DNA from: Duganella sp. Root1480D1 | Lineage (GTDB): Bacteria > Pseudomonadota > Gammaproteobacteria > Burkholderiales > Burkholderiaceae_D | Reading direction: 5' to 3' | Assembly: GCF_001427305.1 (NCBI RefSeq) | Contig: NZ_LMFZ01000006.1 | Location: 62,001-126,000, forward strand | Length of the DNA: 64,000 nt | Shown here: positions 48,960 to 57,860 of the stretch, piece by piece | How positions within the stretch are numbered: position 1 is the stretch's first letter | How the letters are laid out: the number at the start of each line of letters is the position of its first letter | Position numbers and translations under genes: made by a program | Notes under the pieces: generated by a model | What the model saw: the letters and a program-made list of their open reading frames with translations, nothing else | Told to the model about the DNA's origin: nothing | Database searches by the model: none

Positions 48960-49933
48960 TGGAAGCGGCTCCGATGGCGCCGCAGCTGCTGGTCAGGGTA
49001 GCGCAGCGGCGCGAAGAAGCGCTTGGCATCGCCAGCTTCGAGCTGCGCGCGCTGGACGGCGGCGAGCTGCCGCCCTTCACCGCCGGTGCCCACATCGACG
49101 TGCAGGCGCCGAATGGCATCGTGCGCCAATACTCGATCTGCAGTTCGCCGCTGGAACGCGGGCGCTACCTGCTCGGCATCCTGGACGATCCCGCGTCGCG
49201 CGGCGGTTCCCGTGCCATGCATGAGGAAATCGTCACGGACGACGTGCTGTGCATCAGCGCCCCGCGCAACCATTTCGCCCTGGTCCCCGCCCGGCGCACC
49301 TTGCTGCTGGGCGGCGGCATCGGCATCACGCCGATGCTGGCGATGGCGGCGGAACTGGCGGCGCAAGGCCGTGACTTCGAACTGCACTACTGCGCCCGCT
49401 CGCGCGAGCGGGCCGCCTTCCTTGATCTGATCGCGCAGTCGCCGTGGGCCGGTCGCGCCATGCTGCACCTCGACGATGAGGGACCATACCAGCTGTTCAA
49501 CGCCGATGCGCTGCTGGCGGTGCCGGACACTGGTACCCATGTCTACGTCTGCGGCCCGGCAGGCTTCATCGCCCACGTGCGCGAGCGCGCGGCGGCGCAC
49601 GGCTGGCCGGCGGCACAGGTTCACGTCGAACACTTCGCCGCGCCGGTGCAAGAGCTGCCCGAACCGGGCGCTTTCGACGTGCGCATCGCCAGTACCGGCA
49701 AGGTAATCCGGGTCGGCGCCAACAAGACGGTGGCCGGCGTGTTGAGCGAACATGGCATCGCCATTCCGCTGTCCTGCAACGAGGGCCTGTGCGGCACCTG
49801 CATTACGGGCGTGCTGGCCGGTACGCCCGAACATCGCGACTGTTACTTCACCGAAGAAGAAAAGGCGCGCAATAACCAGTTCATGCCTTGCTGCTCACGT
49901 TCACTGGATCACACCCTGGTTCTCGACCTGTAA
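48959..49933 (+). CDS. Flavin reductase with C-terminal [2Fe-2S] domain
   Basis: A 324-residue oxidoreductase of the phthalate dioxygenase reductase/VanB type: flavin domain with RQYSICSSP (near 60-68), NAD domain LLLGGGIGITPMLAMA and YVCGPAGFI, and a plant-type ferredoxin domain with CNEGLCGTC and a distal Cys near the C-terminus (MPCCSRS). It passes electrons from NAD(P)H to an oxygenase. No Rieske oxygenase is present; the only oxygenase candidate nearby is the FAD protein four genes upstream. The ATG at 48959 overlaps the previous stop by one base. Confidence 0.9.
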   Translation: MEAAPMAPQLLVRVAQRREEALGIASFELRALDGGELPPFTAGAHIDVQAPNGIVRQYSICSSPLERGRYLLGILDDPASRGGSRAMHEEIVTDDVLCISAPRNHFALVPARRTLLLGGGIGITPMLAMAAELAAQGRDFELHYCARSRERAAFLDLIAQSPWAGRAMLHLDDEGPYQLFNADALLAVPDTGTHVYVCGPAGFIAHVRERAAAHGWPAAQVHVEHFAAPVQELPEPGAFDVRIASTGKVIRVGANKTVAGVLSEHGIAIPLSCNEGLCGTCITGVLAGTPEHRDCYFTEEEKARNNQFMPCCSRSLDHTLVLDL

Positions 49934-49938
49934 AAAAA

Positions 49939-49954
49939 GGCGCCCGCGGGCGCC
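49939..49954. terminator. Palindromic hairpin with A-run, after SDR and reductase
   Basis: GGCGCCCGCGGGCGCC is a perfect 16-bp palindrome preceded by seven A (49932-49938). It gives a stem followed by T on the minus strand, fitting the end of the SDR transcript; it lies 6 bp after the reductase stop. Confidence 0.7.
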
Positions 49955-49991
49955 TAAGTACTGGGAGACCTTTCCCCGGTAATGACATCGA

Positions 49992-50013
49992 AAGGCCCGC
50001 GCGAGCGGGCCTT
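49992..50013. terminator. Second hairpin between convergent reductase and SDR genes
   Basis: AAGGCCCGC (49992-50000) pairs perfectly with GCGGGCCTT (50005-50013) around a GCGA tetraloop. It lies 7 bp after the SDR stop and probably acts with the palindrome at 49939 as a bidirectional terminator pair. Confidence 0.75.
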
Positions 50014-50019
50014 GATGCA

Positions 50020-50769
50020 TTACAGGGTCGCCATGCCGCCGTCGAACAGGATGTTCTCGCCGATCATGTAGGACGAATCGTCGCTTGCCAGGAACAGCAC
50101 GGCTTTTGCGACTTCGTCAGGCTGCCCGAAGCGCGAGGCAGGCACTTTGGCCATCAGCTGGCCGGCCCACTCCTGCACGGCTTCCGGCGGCAGGCCCAGC
50201 TTGCTGTAGATCGGGGTCTCGATCAGGCCCGGGCTGATGACGTTGACACGCACGCCGCGTGGGGTCAGCTCGGTCGACAGGGTACGCGCCAGCGAACGCA
50301 CTGCAGCCTTGGTGGCCGAGTACACCGCCAGGCCGGCCACGCCCTGTTCAACCAGGGTGGTGCCGGTCAGCACCACGCTCGATGGGTTGTTCAGCATCGA
50401 CAGCACGCTTTGCACGGTGTAGATCACGCCCTTGAAGTTGACGTCCACCTGGTTGTCGATGTGTTTGGCGTCCACGTCCGAGAACGGCATCGGCTGGGCG
50501 ATGCCGGCATTGGCGAACACCACGTCCAGGCTGCCAAAAACCGACTTCAGCTTGGCCGCAACGCCGGCCATGTCCGACGCCGAGGATACGTCGGCGCGCA
50601 GCGCCAGGACGCCTTCGCCGAGTTCCTTGCCGGCCGCTTCGACGCGCTGTGCGTCCTGGCCAATGATCGCAACGCGTGCGCCCTCTTTCAGGAACAGCTT
50701 GGCCGTCGCCAGGCCGATGCCAGTGGTGCCGCCGGTGATCAGAGCGGTTTTGCCAGTCAGTCTACCCAT
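50020..50769 (-). CDS. Short-chain dehydrogenase/reductase (SDR)
   Basis: A 249-residue classical SDR: cofactor motif ITGGTTGIGLATAKLF (about 9-24), NAGIAQ (about 85-90), catalytic Ser and YSATKAAVRSLART (about 146-159) and the usual C-terminal ending. It would oxidise or reduce a carbonyl or alcohol. AGGAG is placed seven bases before ATG 50769; ATG 50772 is equally possible. It converges on the reductase gene and is divergent from tetR, with three TACCG-type operator sites between. Confidence 0.9.
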   Translation of the reverse strand: MGRLTGKTALITGGTTGIGLATAKLFLKEGARVAIIGQDAQRVEAAGKELGEGVLALRADVSSASDMAGVAAKLKSVFGSLDVVFANAGIAQPMPFSDVDAKHIDNQVDVNFKGVIYTVQSVLSMLNNPSSVVLTGTTLVEQGVAGLAVYSATKAAVRSLARTLSTELTPRGVRVNVISPGLIETPIYSKLGLPPEAVQEWAGQLMAKVPASRFGQPDEVAKAVLFLASDDSSYMIGENILFDGGMATL

Positions 50770-50821
50770 CATCTTCTCCTTGAAAGGCCGCCCTGCAGAG
50801 GGCGGCAAAAAAATTGAAAAA

Positions 50822-50874
50822 TACCGGTCCGTCTTTATTTATGTACCGATAGGTATTTAATATACCGGTTAGTA
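50822..50874. promoter_or_regulatory. Operator cluster between SDR and tetR genes
   Basis: Three related sites, TACCGGTCCGTC (50822), TACCGATAGGTA (50844) and TACCGGTTAGTA (50863), lie in the divergent promoter. The middle one, TACC-GATA-GGTA, has perfect 4-bp arms; its 19-bp surroundings (50843-50861) recur upstream of the LuxR gene. The adjacent TetR protein is the likely binder (inference). Confidence 0.75.
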
Positions 50875-50911
50875 TAATATTCGTCAACCAAACGATTTAA
50901 TGGAGATCACC

Positions 50912-51553
50912 ATGACGCGCGAACGCGGCCGCCCACGCACTTTCGATATCGACCACGCCCTGGACCGGGCGGTGGAAGTGTTCTGGAAGCATGGCTATCA
51001 GGACGCTTCCCTCCACGAGCTGACCGATGCGATGGGGCTGTCGAAACCGAGCCTGTACGCGGCCTTCGGCGACAAGGAAGCCCTGTACCTGAAAGGCTTG
51101 CAGCGCTACCTGTCGTTGCTGATCGCGCGCCATGCGGCCAAGCTCAATGACGAGCCAGACGGCCGCACCGCCCTGCAAGGTTTCCTGCGCTCGCTGGCCG
51201 AGATGCTGGCCGATCCCGAACTGCCGGGCGGCTGCTTCATCATCAACGGCACCGCCGATTGCGGCGGCTCGAGCATTCCCGCCTCGGTGGAGATGGCATT
51301 GCGCTCGGCCCTGCAGGGCACGGAAACGATGGTTCTGCAGCGCCTGGGGCGGGCGGAGGAAGATGGCCAGTTGCCGCCCGGGATGACGCCGCAGGCGATG
51401 GCCGCGCTGTTCAGTTCATTGATTGCGGGCCTGGCCGTGATGGCCAAGAGCGGCGCAGGCCAGGAAAAGCTGATGACGGTGATTGATACCGCGATGGCCG
51501 TGTGGCCCAAGACACCGGCGCCGACCCGCAAGCGGCACCTGAAGGCGGCTTAA
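50912..51553 (+). CDS. TetR-family transcriptional regulator
   Basis: A 213-residue TetR protein: HTH TFDIDHALDRAVEVFWKHGYQDASLHELTDAMGLSKPSLYAAFGDKEALY, then a helical ligand domain with GCFIINGTADCGG. GGAG (50902-50905) lies six bases before the ATG at 50912, preferred to the ATG at 50900. Divergent from the SDR gene; TetR/SDR pairs of this kind usually repress the dehydrogenase until its substrate appears. Its last 4 bp overlap the convergent LuxR gene. Confidence 0.92.
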   Translation: MTRERGRPRTFDIDHALDRAVEVFWKHGYQDASLHELTDAMGLSKPSLYAAFGDKEALYLKGLQRYLSLLIARHAAKLNDEPDGRTALQGFLRSLAEMLADPELPGGCFIINGTADCGGSSIPASVEMALRSALQGTETMVLQRLGRAEEDGQLPPGMTPQAMAALFSSLIAGLAVMAKSGAGQEKLMTVIDTAMAVWPKTPAPTRKRHLKAA

Positions 51554-52281
51554 ACTTCGATCAGGCCGGAGGAGATGGCCTTGGCCACGGCATGCCCGCG
51601 GGTGGAGGCATTCAGCTTGGCCAGCAGGTTGCTGACGTGGATCTTGACCGTCCACGAGCTGATGCCGAGGATAGAGGCCATTTCCGAATTCGACTTGCCG
51701 CCGCAGATCCACTTCAGCACTTCCTGTTCGCGCTCGGTGAGGATTTTCTTGGGGCGCTTGTTGCCGAATTCCTCGACATGGGTGAGCGCGTAATGCAGGT
51801 GCGGCGCCAGCAGTTGCAGCAGGAAAGCCGTCTCGCGGTTCCACTGGTCGAGGTTCCCGAACGAGAAGTAGCAGGCGTGCTCCTGGCTCAGGCTCATCAC
51901 CCCATGGATAGCGACATTGCGGATGCCATGCCGCTCGGCGTTGGCCAGCCATGCGCGGTCGCCCGGCAAGAGCAACGATGAATCCGGGTCGACGAATACC
52001 GGGCTGCGCGTCTCAACCCAGCGGCGCAGCGCAGGGCACGGGCAGTGGTTATCCTCGACCACAAAGCCGTTCATGAAAGCTGCAGGGAAACTGAGGTTAA
52101 CCGCTTCCACGATGCGCCGGTCCGCCATGCGCATGCAACCGCATGCGAACATCGCGTGGGGCAGCACGTCGCGCAGGCGAGGGCCTACAACGGTGCGGAA
52201 ATCCTGCAGCGTCGATACGCTGTGGCAGGCCTGGATGAAGGCGGCAACGGCGGCGGTCTGCTCTTTACTGAGGCTGTTCAT
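51550..52281 (-). CDS. LuxR-family regulator, EpsA-like
   Basis: A 243-residue regulator. The C-terminal LuxR HTH is ILTEREQEVLKWICGGKSNSEMASILGISSWTVKIHVSNLLAKL. The N-terminal 170 residues (ACGCMRMADRRIVEAVNLSFP) resemble the EpsA-type, autoinducer-like domain of betaproteobacteria. The frame is open to 52533, but the start ATG at 52281 is chosen because the shared TACCGATAGGTA operator (52342-52360) and an AT-rich promoter stretch lie inside the longer version. No luxI partner is nearby, so it is an orphan (solo). Confidence 0.85.
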   Translation of the reverse strand: MNSLSKEQTAAVAAFIQACHSVSTLQDFRTVVGPRLRDVLPHAMFACGCMRMADRRIVEAVNLSFPAAFMNGFVVEDNHCPCPALRRWVETRSPVFVDPDSSLLLPGDRAWLANAERHGIRNVAIHGVMSLSQEHACYFSFGNLDQWNRETAFLLQLLAPHLHYALTHVEEFGNKRPKKILTEREQEVLKWICGGKSNSEMASILGISSWTVKIHVSNLLAKLNASTRGHAVAKAISSGLIEV

Positions 52282-52609
52282 GGCGTCTGTCAACTCTGAA
52301 GGTGCGTACAACCAATGTCGAGATCCTGGTCGGCGAATTTCGTACCGATAGGTACTTAATGTAGCGAAGTATATAAAATTTGTCAACATTTCGATCTGGT
52401 CGAAAGAGGTATGGGCCGCTTGCTTCCTGGCCGCATAATAATCCATCTGTTGTTTTTTATACAATTTTTGCCGAATGGCGGTGATGCCTCCGTTGCCCGC
52501 AGCATATGCATGCCGGGGCGGCGGAGTGGTCATAGTGGACCAGGGGACAGGATGCGGGAATCAGTACTGCCACCTAATTTCGATGGCAGCAAGTACCTAA
52601 TTTAGGCGC
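52282..52609. other. Intergenic region upstream of the LuxR gene
   Basis: The gap between the LuxR start and the end of the DUF2149-like gene. It holds the operator at 52342-52360, AT-rich promoter-like sequence (about 52361-52390) and no credible gene; the only long frame is the upstream extension of the LuxR gene. Confidence 0.6.
52342..52360. promoter_or_regulatory. Second copy of the TACCG operator, before luxR
   Basis: GTACCGATAGGTACTTAAT matches 50843-50861 at 18 of 19 positions and lies 61 bp upstream of the LuxR start codon. A weaker TAGCGAAGTA follows 19 bp later, the same spacing as between the second and third SDR/tetR sites. Confidence 0.75.
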
Positions 52610-52969
52610 TTACTTGGGGCGCGTTGCTGCGTTTTTCGGCGGCTCGATCAACACCAGCTGGCCAGTCTTGGGGTCGCGGAACACTTCGCCGACCCGGTCG
52701 TAGCCGCTGCCGGCTTGCGTGACGCCAGTGGCCGGGCGCTCGATCTGGCGCCCCTTCTCAACCGGCTTGTGCTGGAGCGCGCCCTGGCTGCCGGCGATGG
52801 CGGCGATCAGGCCGCAGGCGAACACCAGCATCACGTCGACCAGGTTGACCAGGCTGGCGCGCGGGTCTTCGTCGCTGTCGTCGAAGCGGTTATCGAGGTG
52901 GCGATAGAGGCGCAAGCGCTTGCGGGCCGGAACGGCGGTGTTGCCGGGGGCTTGGGCCTGGTCCCTCAT
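52610..52969 (-). CDS. DUF2149/ExbD-like membrane protein
   Basis: A 119-residue protein: basic N-terminus, one membrane helix LVNLVDVMLVFACGLIAAIA (40-59) and a short soluble tail. The helix carries Asp45 in VDVML, the same context as the proton-conducting Asp of ExbD/TolR. DUF2149 proteins occur beside ExbB-like and CobN-like genes. Its ATG overlaps the ExbB-like stop (ATGA). It is last of the riboswitch-controlled operon. Confidence 0.82.
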   Translation of the reverse strand: MRDQAQAPGNTAVPARKRLRLYRHLDNRFDDSDEDPRASLVNLVDVMLVFACGLIAAIAGSQGALQHKPVEKGRQIERPATGVTQAGSGYDRVGEVFRDPKTGQLVLIEPPKNAATRPK

Positions 52970-53409
52970 GCTGCATGCTCCATTGCATCCAACGTTTCTT
53001 CGTACCAGCGGCGGCGCAATTTGCCGATCACCAGGCCGGCGATGCCGGCGACCAGGCCCAGCACGGTGGCATCGAAAGCGACTGTCACGGCGCTGGCCAG
53101 TTGGGCGGGGTTGCCTTGGCCGAGCGCGGCCAGCCCGGGGCCGAGGGGGATGATAGTGGCCATCAGGCCGAGCATCGGCGGGATGCGGGCCAGCAGGTCG
53201 GCGCGTTCCAGGCGGTGGCGCGCCAGGGCCTGGACGTGGGCGGCGTTGCCGGCGGCGCGCAGCTTTTTCAGGCCGCTGAAACGTTCGCCGGCAGCGATCC
53301 CGGCTTCCACCGCCGCCACCGCGCAGGCGGCCAGGAGGGCCAGCAGGGCTGGGGCGAGGAGGAAGCTGACGCCGTCGTGCAGCCAGGCGTAGGTTTGGTT
53401 GTCGATCAT
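52966..53409 (-). CDS. MotA/TolQ/ExbB-like proton channel protein
   Basis: A 147-residue protein with three hydrophobic segments (about 15-38, 79-98, 103-126). The pair ARIPPMLGLMATIIPLGPGLAALGQGN and TVAFDATVLGLVAGIAGLVIG is the hallmark of ExbB/TolQ channels. It is short because it lacks the large cytoplasmic loop of classical ExbB. Start overlaps the CobN-like stop (ATGA). Likely couples proton flow to the CobN-like protein or to an outer-membrane step, with the ExbD-like protein. Confidence 0.88.
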   Translation of the reverse strand: MIDNQTYAWLHDGVSFLLAPALLALLAACAVAAVEAGIAAGERFSGLKKLRAAGNAAHVQALARHRLERADLLARIPPMLGLMATIIPLGPGLAALGQGNPAQLASAVTVAFDATVLGLVAGIAGLVIGKLRRRWYEETLDAMEHAA

Positions 53410-56400
53410 TGGTGTGCTCCTTTGTGGATTGGTGTTTGGGTGCCGCGCAGGACGCCGAGTGCAAACAGTGCGATGCCGGCTGCCGCCGCGGACAGCAGGG
53501 CTAGCAGCGTCATGGCGCGTTCGGCGGCGGATTGCGCTGGGTCGGCAAGGTCGCGCAGCTCGTAGGCGCGGGCCGGGGTGGCATTGCCGCCCGCCGCCGC
53601 GACGGCGGCGCCAGCCGTGCTGGCAGCAGAAGGCGTGGCCGCAGCGGGGCTGGCATGCGCCGCAGCGCCGCGCATGGCTGCGTTGCCGGCCGGGGTGGGA
53701 GCAGCATCGGCATCGGTCGCCAACGCATCGCCACGGGCTTTGGCGAGGGTGGCGGCAAGGGCCTGGGCGTCAGCGGGATCGAGCTGGGGTGAGAGCCATT
53801 GCCACATCGGGTGATCGGGCGCTGTGTGGCCGCTGCCCGGCAAGCCATTGCTGGCAACGAGGCGCGCCAGTTCGCCGCCCATTTTCCTGATGGTGGCATC
53901 GTCGGTCTTCCAGTAGCCCTTTTCGGCCGCCACCATGAAGATCGCCAGCATGTGCGCCTTGGCGTGCGCGTTGTGGCTTTGTCCAAGGAACTGCGGCAGG
54001 CCGAGTTTATGCGCGTCATCGAAGTAGACCGACTTCACCTCGTCCCAGGCCCAGTTCTTCACCAGGTCCGGCCGTGTGACCTGCCAACCCCACAGGTTCT
54101 CCAGGAACTCCTGCCCCATGGTGCGGGCACCGGCGTAACCATGCCCCATCAACGGTTTGATCCAGGCCGGATTGAGGAAGCGGCCTCGCAGCTCGCCCAG
54201 CATGGCGGAGGCAAGCGGCTCAACGTCGGCACGCCCCGGCTGCGCGTGCTGCAGGATCAGCGCTTCCGGCACGCGGCCGGTGCGGCTTTCCACCGCCAGC
54301 GACAGGCCGCCAAGGTAATCGAAAGCGTCATTGTTATCGAGCAGGCCGTAAAGGTTGCTGGCGCGGCCATGGTAGGTGCGGGTGATGCCGTCCAGCGCGG
54401 CGTCGAAGGCCGCGTGGCTCGATTCGCCACTGGCATCGAGGCCGTAAGCGTGCCCCATGCGGTTGCGGTAAGCCTTGCCGATCTCGTCGCGTTCACGCCA
54501 GGCGCCGGAGCGCTCGGTCAGGCGGTTGACGCCGGCCCCATAGGCGCCAGGTGCATCGCCGAAAATGCGCTGCGCGGCCGCACGGCCGGCTTCTGCCAGC
54601 GGCATGCCGCTGGCCTGCAGTGCACGCACGCGCACCAGCCATTCGCGCGCCACACGGTTGCCCGATGCCGACTCGCGGCCCCAGGCGGCGCTGGCACCCG
54701 TGCTGCCGCCCAGCGGCGCCAGCGCGGTCTCCAAGGCCTCGCGCAAGCCCGGCTCCTGTTCGGCAATACCCGCTGCGGAAGCAGCCAGCGACAGGCGCCC
54801 TGCACGGTCGATCAGGCGAATCAGGTTCGGATACAGGTCGCGAAACAGGCCGGAAGTGGTGACCAGTGCGTCGCGCCGCACCGCCCCCGGCACAAGCCGC
54901 ACATCATTGACGATGCCGCGCGCGTTCCACACCGGCTCGGCGCCCATCATGGCCAGCGCGAACGCCACCATCACGCCTTCATCGCGCACCGCGTCCGAGG
55001 CCCACAGCAGGATGCCTTCGCTGCCGGCATCGGAGCGCTCGCGTGCCGCAGCCTTGGCGGCCAGGCTGGAGCCCATCTGGTAGCCGATCCTGGTCGGCAG
55101 GATGTCGCCGTCGACGGCGTGGAAGTTGCGGCCGGTCGGCAAAGCTTCCGGCGAACGAAGCGGGTCGTTGCCCTTGCCCGGTTCGATGAAGCGGCCATCC
55201 AGGCCAGCCAGCAATGCGCGCATTTCGTTCAGCGGCGACGCGGCCAGTTTGCGCGCCACTTCCGGGTCATCGATGCCGCCTTTCTTCATCGACTCCAGCA
55301 TCAGGTCGATGGATTCCTGCTTCCACGGGCGGCCGAAGATGTGCAGGCCATGCGGCATGAATTTTTCCTGCAGCTTGGTCAGGTAGTGGCCGACTTCGTG
55401 CGCCAGCAAATCATCGTCGGCAGCGTCGAAGCCGATGCCCCGGACGGCCAGCACGTCGGCCATCGATGCTTCCAGTTCCGCCTTCAGGTTCAACGCCACC
55501 ACACGTTCGCGTATCAGCTGTGCAGCCTTTGCTTTCAAAGTTTCCGAGCTGGCGGCCTCGTAGCTCTCGACCACCTGGCGCAGGGACAGCAATTCGTCAT
55601 ACAGCGGCGTCGAGGCCAGGGGCGGCGTCAGGTGATCGACCATCACCGCCAGCCCGCGCCGCTTGGCTTGCGTGCCTTCACCGACACCATCCACGATGTA
55701 GGGATAGATGCCGGGCAGATCGCCCGCAATCAGGCTGGGAAAGTCATCCGCCGACAGGCCGACCGCCTTCCCCGGCAAGAATTCGTAAGTCGAATGGCGG
55801 CCGATATGCACCAGCGCATCGGCCTTGAAACGGTCGCGCAGCCAGTGGTAAAACGCCAGGTACTGGTGCGGCGGCGGCACGCTGGTATTCGCGTGCAGCA
55901 GCTCCTCGTCGACCTCCCAGCCGCGCGGCGGCTGCGGTCCGATGAACACGTTGCCGAACACCAGGCCAGGCACCAGCAGCTTGCCGCCTTCGACCATGAT
56001 CTTGCCGGGCGCAGGCCCCCATCCCTTCAAGCCCTCAATCCCATATGACGACACGCGGCGGCGCAGCGGCTCCAGCGCGGAACAGCGGCGCGGCGCTTTC
56101 GCCTGCAGGCACTGGGCGTAGCCATCGGCCAGCGCAGCCAGGTCGCGGATCGCCGCCTGGCGCTGCGGATGATCGGCCCCTTCCACCAGGTGCTGCAATT
56201 CCTTGATCACGACGTCCGCCTGCTTGCGGCCCAGCGCCCATTCGCCGGCGGCTTCCGCTTCCAGCACGTCGGCGTGCAGCCGGCCCAGCAAGCCGCTGGT
56301 CATTTCGCCTTGCACCCGCGGCGACAAGGAAGCGAACCACTTGGCGTAATCGGCGGCGCTGACGCTGTTCACCGCGCCGGCCAGCTCGCGCAAGGCGCCG

Positions 56401-57809
56401 CGGTCTTCCGGCAAGTTGACGCCGTGCGCCATGATGCGGTCCAGCAGCGCTTCCGGCGTGGCGGGCAATTCGCCAACGTTGTAGCCGGCGTCTTTCAAGG
56501 CATGCAGCATGTCGAACAGCGAAGCCGGCACGTCGAGGTTATCGGCGCCGATGTTCTGCCGGCCCGGTGGGTGGTTGTAATAGACCAGGGCCACGCGCTT
56601 GTCGCGGTTGGACTTGGCGCGCAGCGCCAGCCAGCGCTCGATACGCGCCGCCAGGCGTTCCGCTTCCGCCGCCACCACGACCGGCGGGCGGTTCTCGATG
56701 CCGGTCAGCTTGTCGCGCTGCGGCTCGCCCAGTGCAGCCACCACGACAGGCTGGCCGATGCCCTGCAACTCCGGCAGCGCGACCCGGTACTGCACCGAGT
56801 CCGGCGGCAAGCCGTCCGGCGACAGGCGCCACTGCATCGCCGTGCGGTCGGACAGGCGGATCGCCTTGAACAGCGGGATGTCGAGCTTCTTGAACGCATC
56901 GCTGACGGCCTCGCGCCCTTCGGCTGCGCCGACAACGAAATCCTGCAACACCACCATGGCGGCCGGCACAGCCGGCGCAATCAGTTCCGGCAAGCGCTCC
57001 AGTGCTTCGCGCGAAGCGCCACCCCAGCGCGGCAGCACCTGCACGCATTGCTGGCCATTGTGCTCGACCTGCCGGCATACCGCATCGGGCACCGTGCCAT
57101 CCATATTCGACAGGTCCAGCACCACCACTGCCGGACGCGCCTGCACGCCAAGCTGCGCCGCCCTGCCCCACGCCGCCGCATCATGCAGCTCGCGCTGGCC
57201 GACGCGAAGGCGCAGGGTCGGCTCCGGCTGTGGTTCCGCCAGGGCGTGCGATGGATCGAGCAGGTGCGCGAACAGGGCCGCCGTGTTGTCGCGGCCACCG
57301 GCCTGCCACACCTGGCGCGCCGCCAGCCACTGGGCCGCTGCCGGGCGCGCCTTGGCTGCCTGTAGCGCTGATTCCGACGGCTGCTCGGTCGAGAGCTGGC
57401 GCAGCGTTTCCGGCGAAAAGCCCTGCAGGCTGCCTTGCCGTCCGCGCGACAGCAGGCTAAGCGTGGCGTCGCCGTTCATGGCCAGCACCGTCGCCTGCGG
57501 ACGGGCATGGCGCGGCAAGGCTTCCTTCAGCCGGCGCGCCGGATCGCCGAACAGCGATACCGCCAGGATGCTGTCGGCCTGGGCCAGCCACTGGGCGGCT
57601 TGCCTGTCGTCGGCCGCCATCCACTGCGCCGGCGTGCGCAGCACGATGCTGTCCTGAGGGTGGCTGGCCAGGTGGCGATGGGCGGCCTCGATGGCGACGG
57701 GTGCGGCGCGTTCGGTGACGATGGCAAACAGCACGGCGGCATTGGCACGCGCGCAAGCAAACGCACATAGCAGGACCGCAATGGTCCGGGCAAAGGTAGT
57801 GGTAGGCAC
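53406..57809 (-). CDS. cobN: Exported membrane-anchored CobN-like chelatase
   Basis: A 1467-residue CobN/magnesium-chelatase H-like protein. The best start is GTG at 57809, giving signal peptide TTTFARTIAVLLCAFACARANA; the open frame continues to a TTG at 57854, inside the riboswitch. The CobN core is evident: YYNHPPGRQNIGADNLDVP, HANTSVPPPHQYLAFYHW, HIGRHSTYEFLPGKAVGLS, HIFGRPWKQESIDLMLESM. The end is an Ala/Pro-rich linker followed by a membrane helix (LLALLSAAAAGIALFALGVL). Signal plus anchor put it in the periplasm, unlike cytoplasmic CobN, so it may remove or insert metal (cobalt, or as in HmuS iron) rather than build hydrogenobyrinate. CobS/CobT are absent. Confidence 0.88.
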   Translation of the reverse strand: MPTTTFARTIAVLLCAFACARANAAVLFAIVTERAAPVAIEAAHRHLASHPQDSIVLRTPAQWMAADDRQAAQWLAQADSILAVSLFGDPARRLKEALPRHARPQATVLAMNGDATLSLLSRGRQGSLQGFSPETLRQLSTEQPSESALQAAKARPAAAQWLAARQVWQAGGRDNTAALFAHLLDPSHALAEPQPEPTLRLRVGQRELHDAAAWGRAAQLGVQARPAVVVLDLSNMDGTVPDAVCRQVEHNGQQCVQVLPRWGGASREALERLPELIAPAVPAAMVVLQDFVVGAAEGREAVSDAFKKLDIPLFKAIRLSDRTAMQWRLSPDGLPPDSVQYRVALPELQGIGQPVVVAALGEPQRDKLTGIENRPPVVVAAEAERLAARIERWLALRAKSNRDKRVALVYYNHPPGRQNIGADNLDVPASLFDMLHALKDAGYNVGELPATPEALLDRIMAHGVNLPEDRGALRELAGAVNSVSAADYAKWFASLSPRVQGEMTSGLLGRLHADVLEAEAAGEWALGRKQADVVIKELQHLVEGADHPQRQAAIRDLAALADGYAQCLQAKAPRRCSALEPLRRRVSSYGIEGLKGWGPAPGKIMVEGGKLLVPGLVFGNVFIGPQPPRGWEVDEELLHANTSVPPPHQYLAFYHWLRDRFKADALVHIGRHSTYEFLPGKAVGLSADDFPSLIAGDLPGIYPYIVDGVGEGTQAKRRGLAVMVDHLTPPLASTPLYDELLSLRQVVESYEAASSETLKAKAAQLIRERVVALNLKAELEASMADVLAVRGIGFDAADDDLLAHEVGHYLTKLQEKFMPHGLHIFGRPWKQESIDLMLESMKKGGIDDPEVARKLAASPLNEMRALLAGLDGRFIEPGKGNDPLRSPEALPTGRNFHAVDGDILPTRIGYQMGSSLAAKAAARERSDAGSEGILLWASDAVRDEGVMVAFALAMMGAEPVWNARGIVNDVRLVPGAVRRDALVTTSGLFRDLYPNLIRLIDRAGRLSLAASAAGIAEQEPGLREALETALAPLGGSTGASAAWGRESASGNRVAREWLVRVRALQASGMPLAEAGRAAAQRIFGDAPGAYGAGVNRLTERSGAWRERDEIGKAYRNRMGHAYGLDASGESSHAAFDAALDGITRTYHGRASNLYGLLDNNDAFDYLGGLSLAVESRTGRVPEALILQHAQPGRADVEPLASAMLGELRGRFLNPAWIKPLMGHGYAGARTMGQEFLENLWGWQVTRPDLVKNWAWDEVKSVYFDDAHKLGLPQFLGQSHNAHAKAHMLAIFMVAAEKGYWKTDDATIRKMGGELARLVASNGLPGSGHTAPDHPMWQWLSPQLDPADAQALAATLAKARGDALATDADAAPTPAGNAAMRGAAAHASPAAATPSAASTAGAAVAAAGGNATPARAYELRDLADPAQSAAERAMTLLALLSAAAAGIALFALGVLRGTQTPIHKGAHQ

Positions 57810-57860
57810 AGCAGGATTCCGAGCACGCGAAACCACACCCCGGGCTTCGCACAATCAAGG

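Noticed and set aside
48959-49933. Reductase as part of a Rieske dioxygenase system
   Set aside because: No Rieske oxygenase large or small subunit is present in the window, so the partner is left open.
53799-56048. 749-codon + strand frame
   Set aside because: Antisense to the CobN-like gene, which has continuous family similarity; composition is that of a GC shadow.
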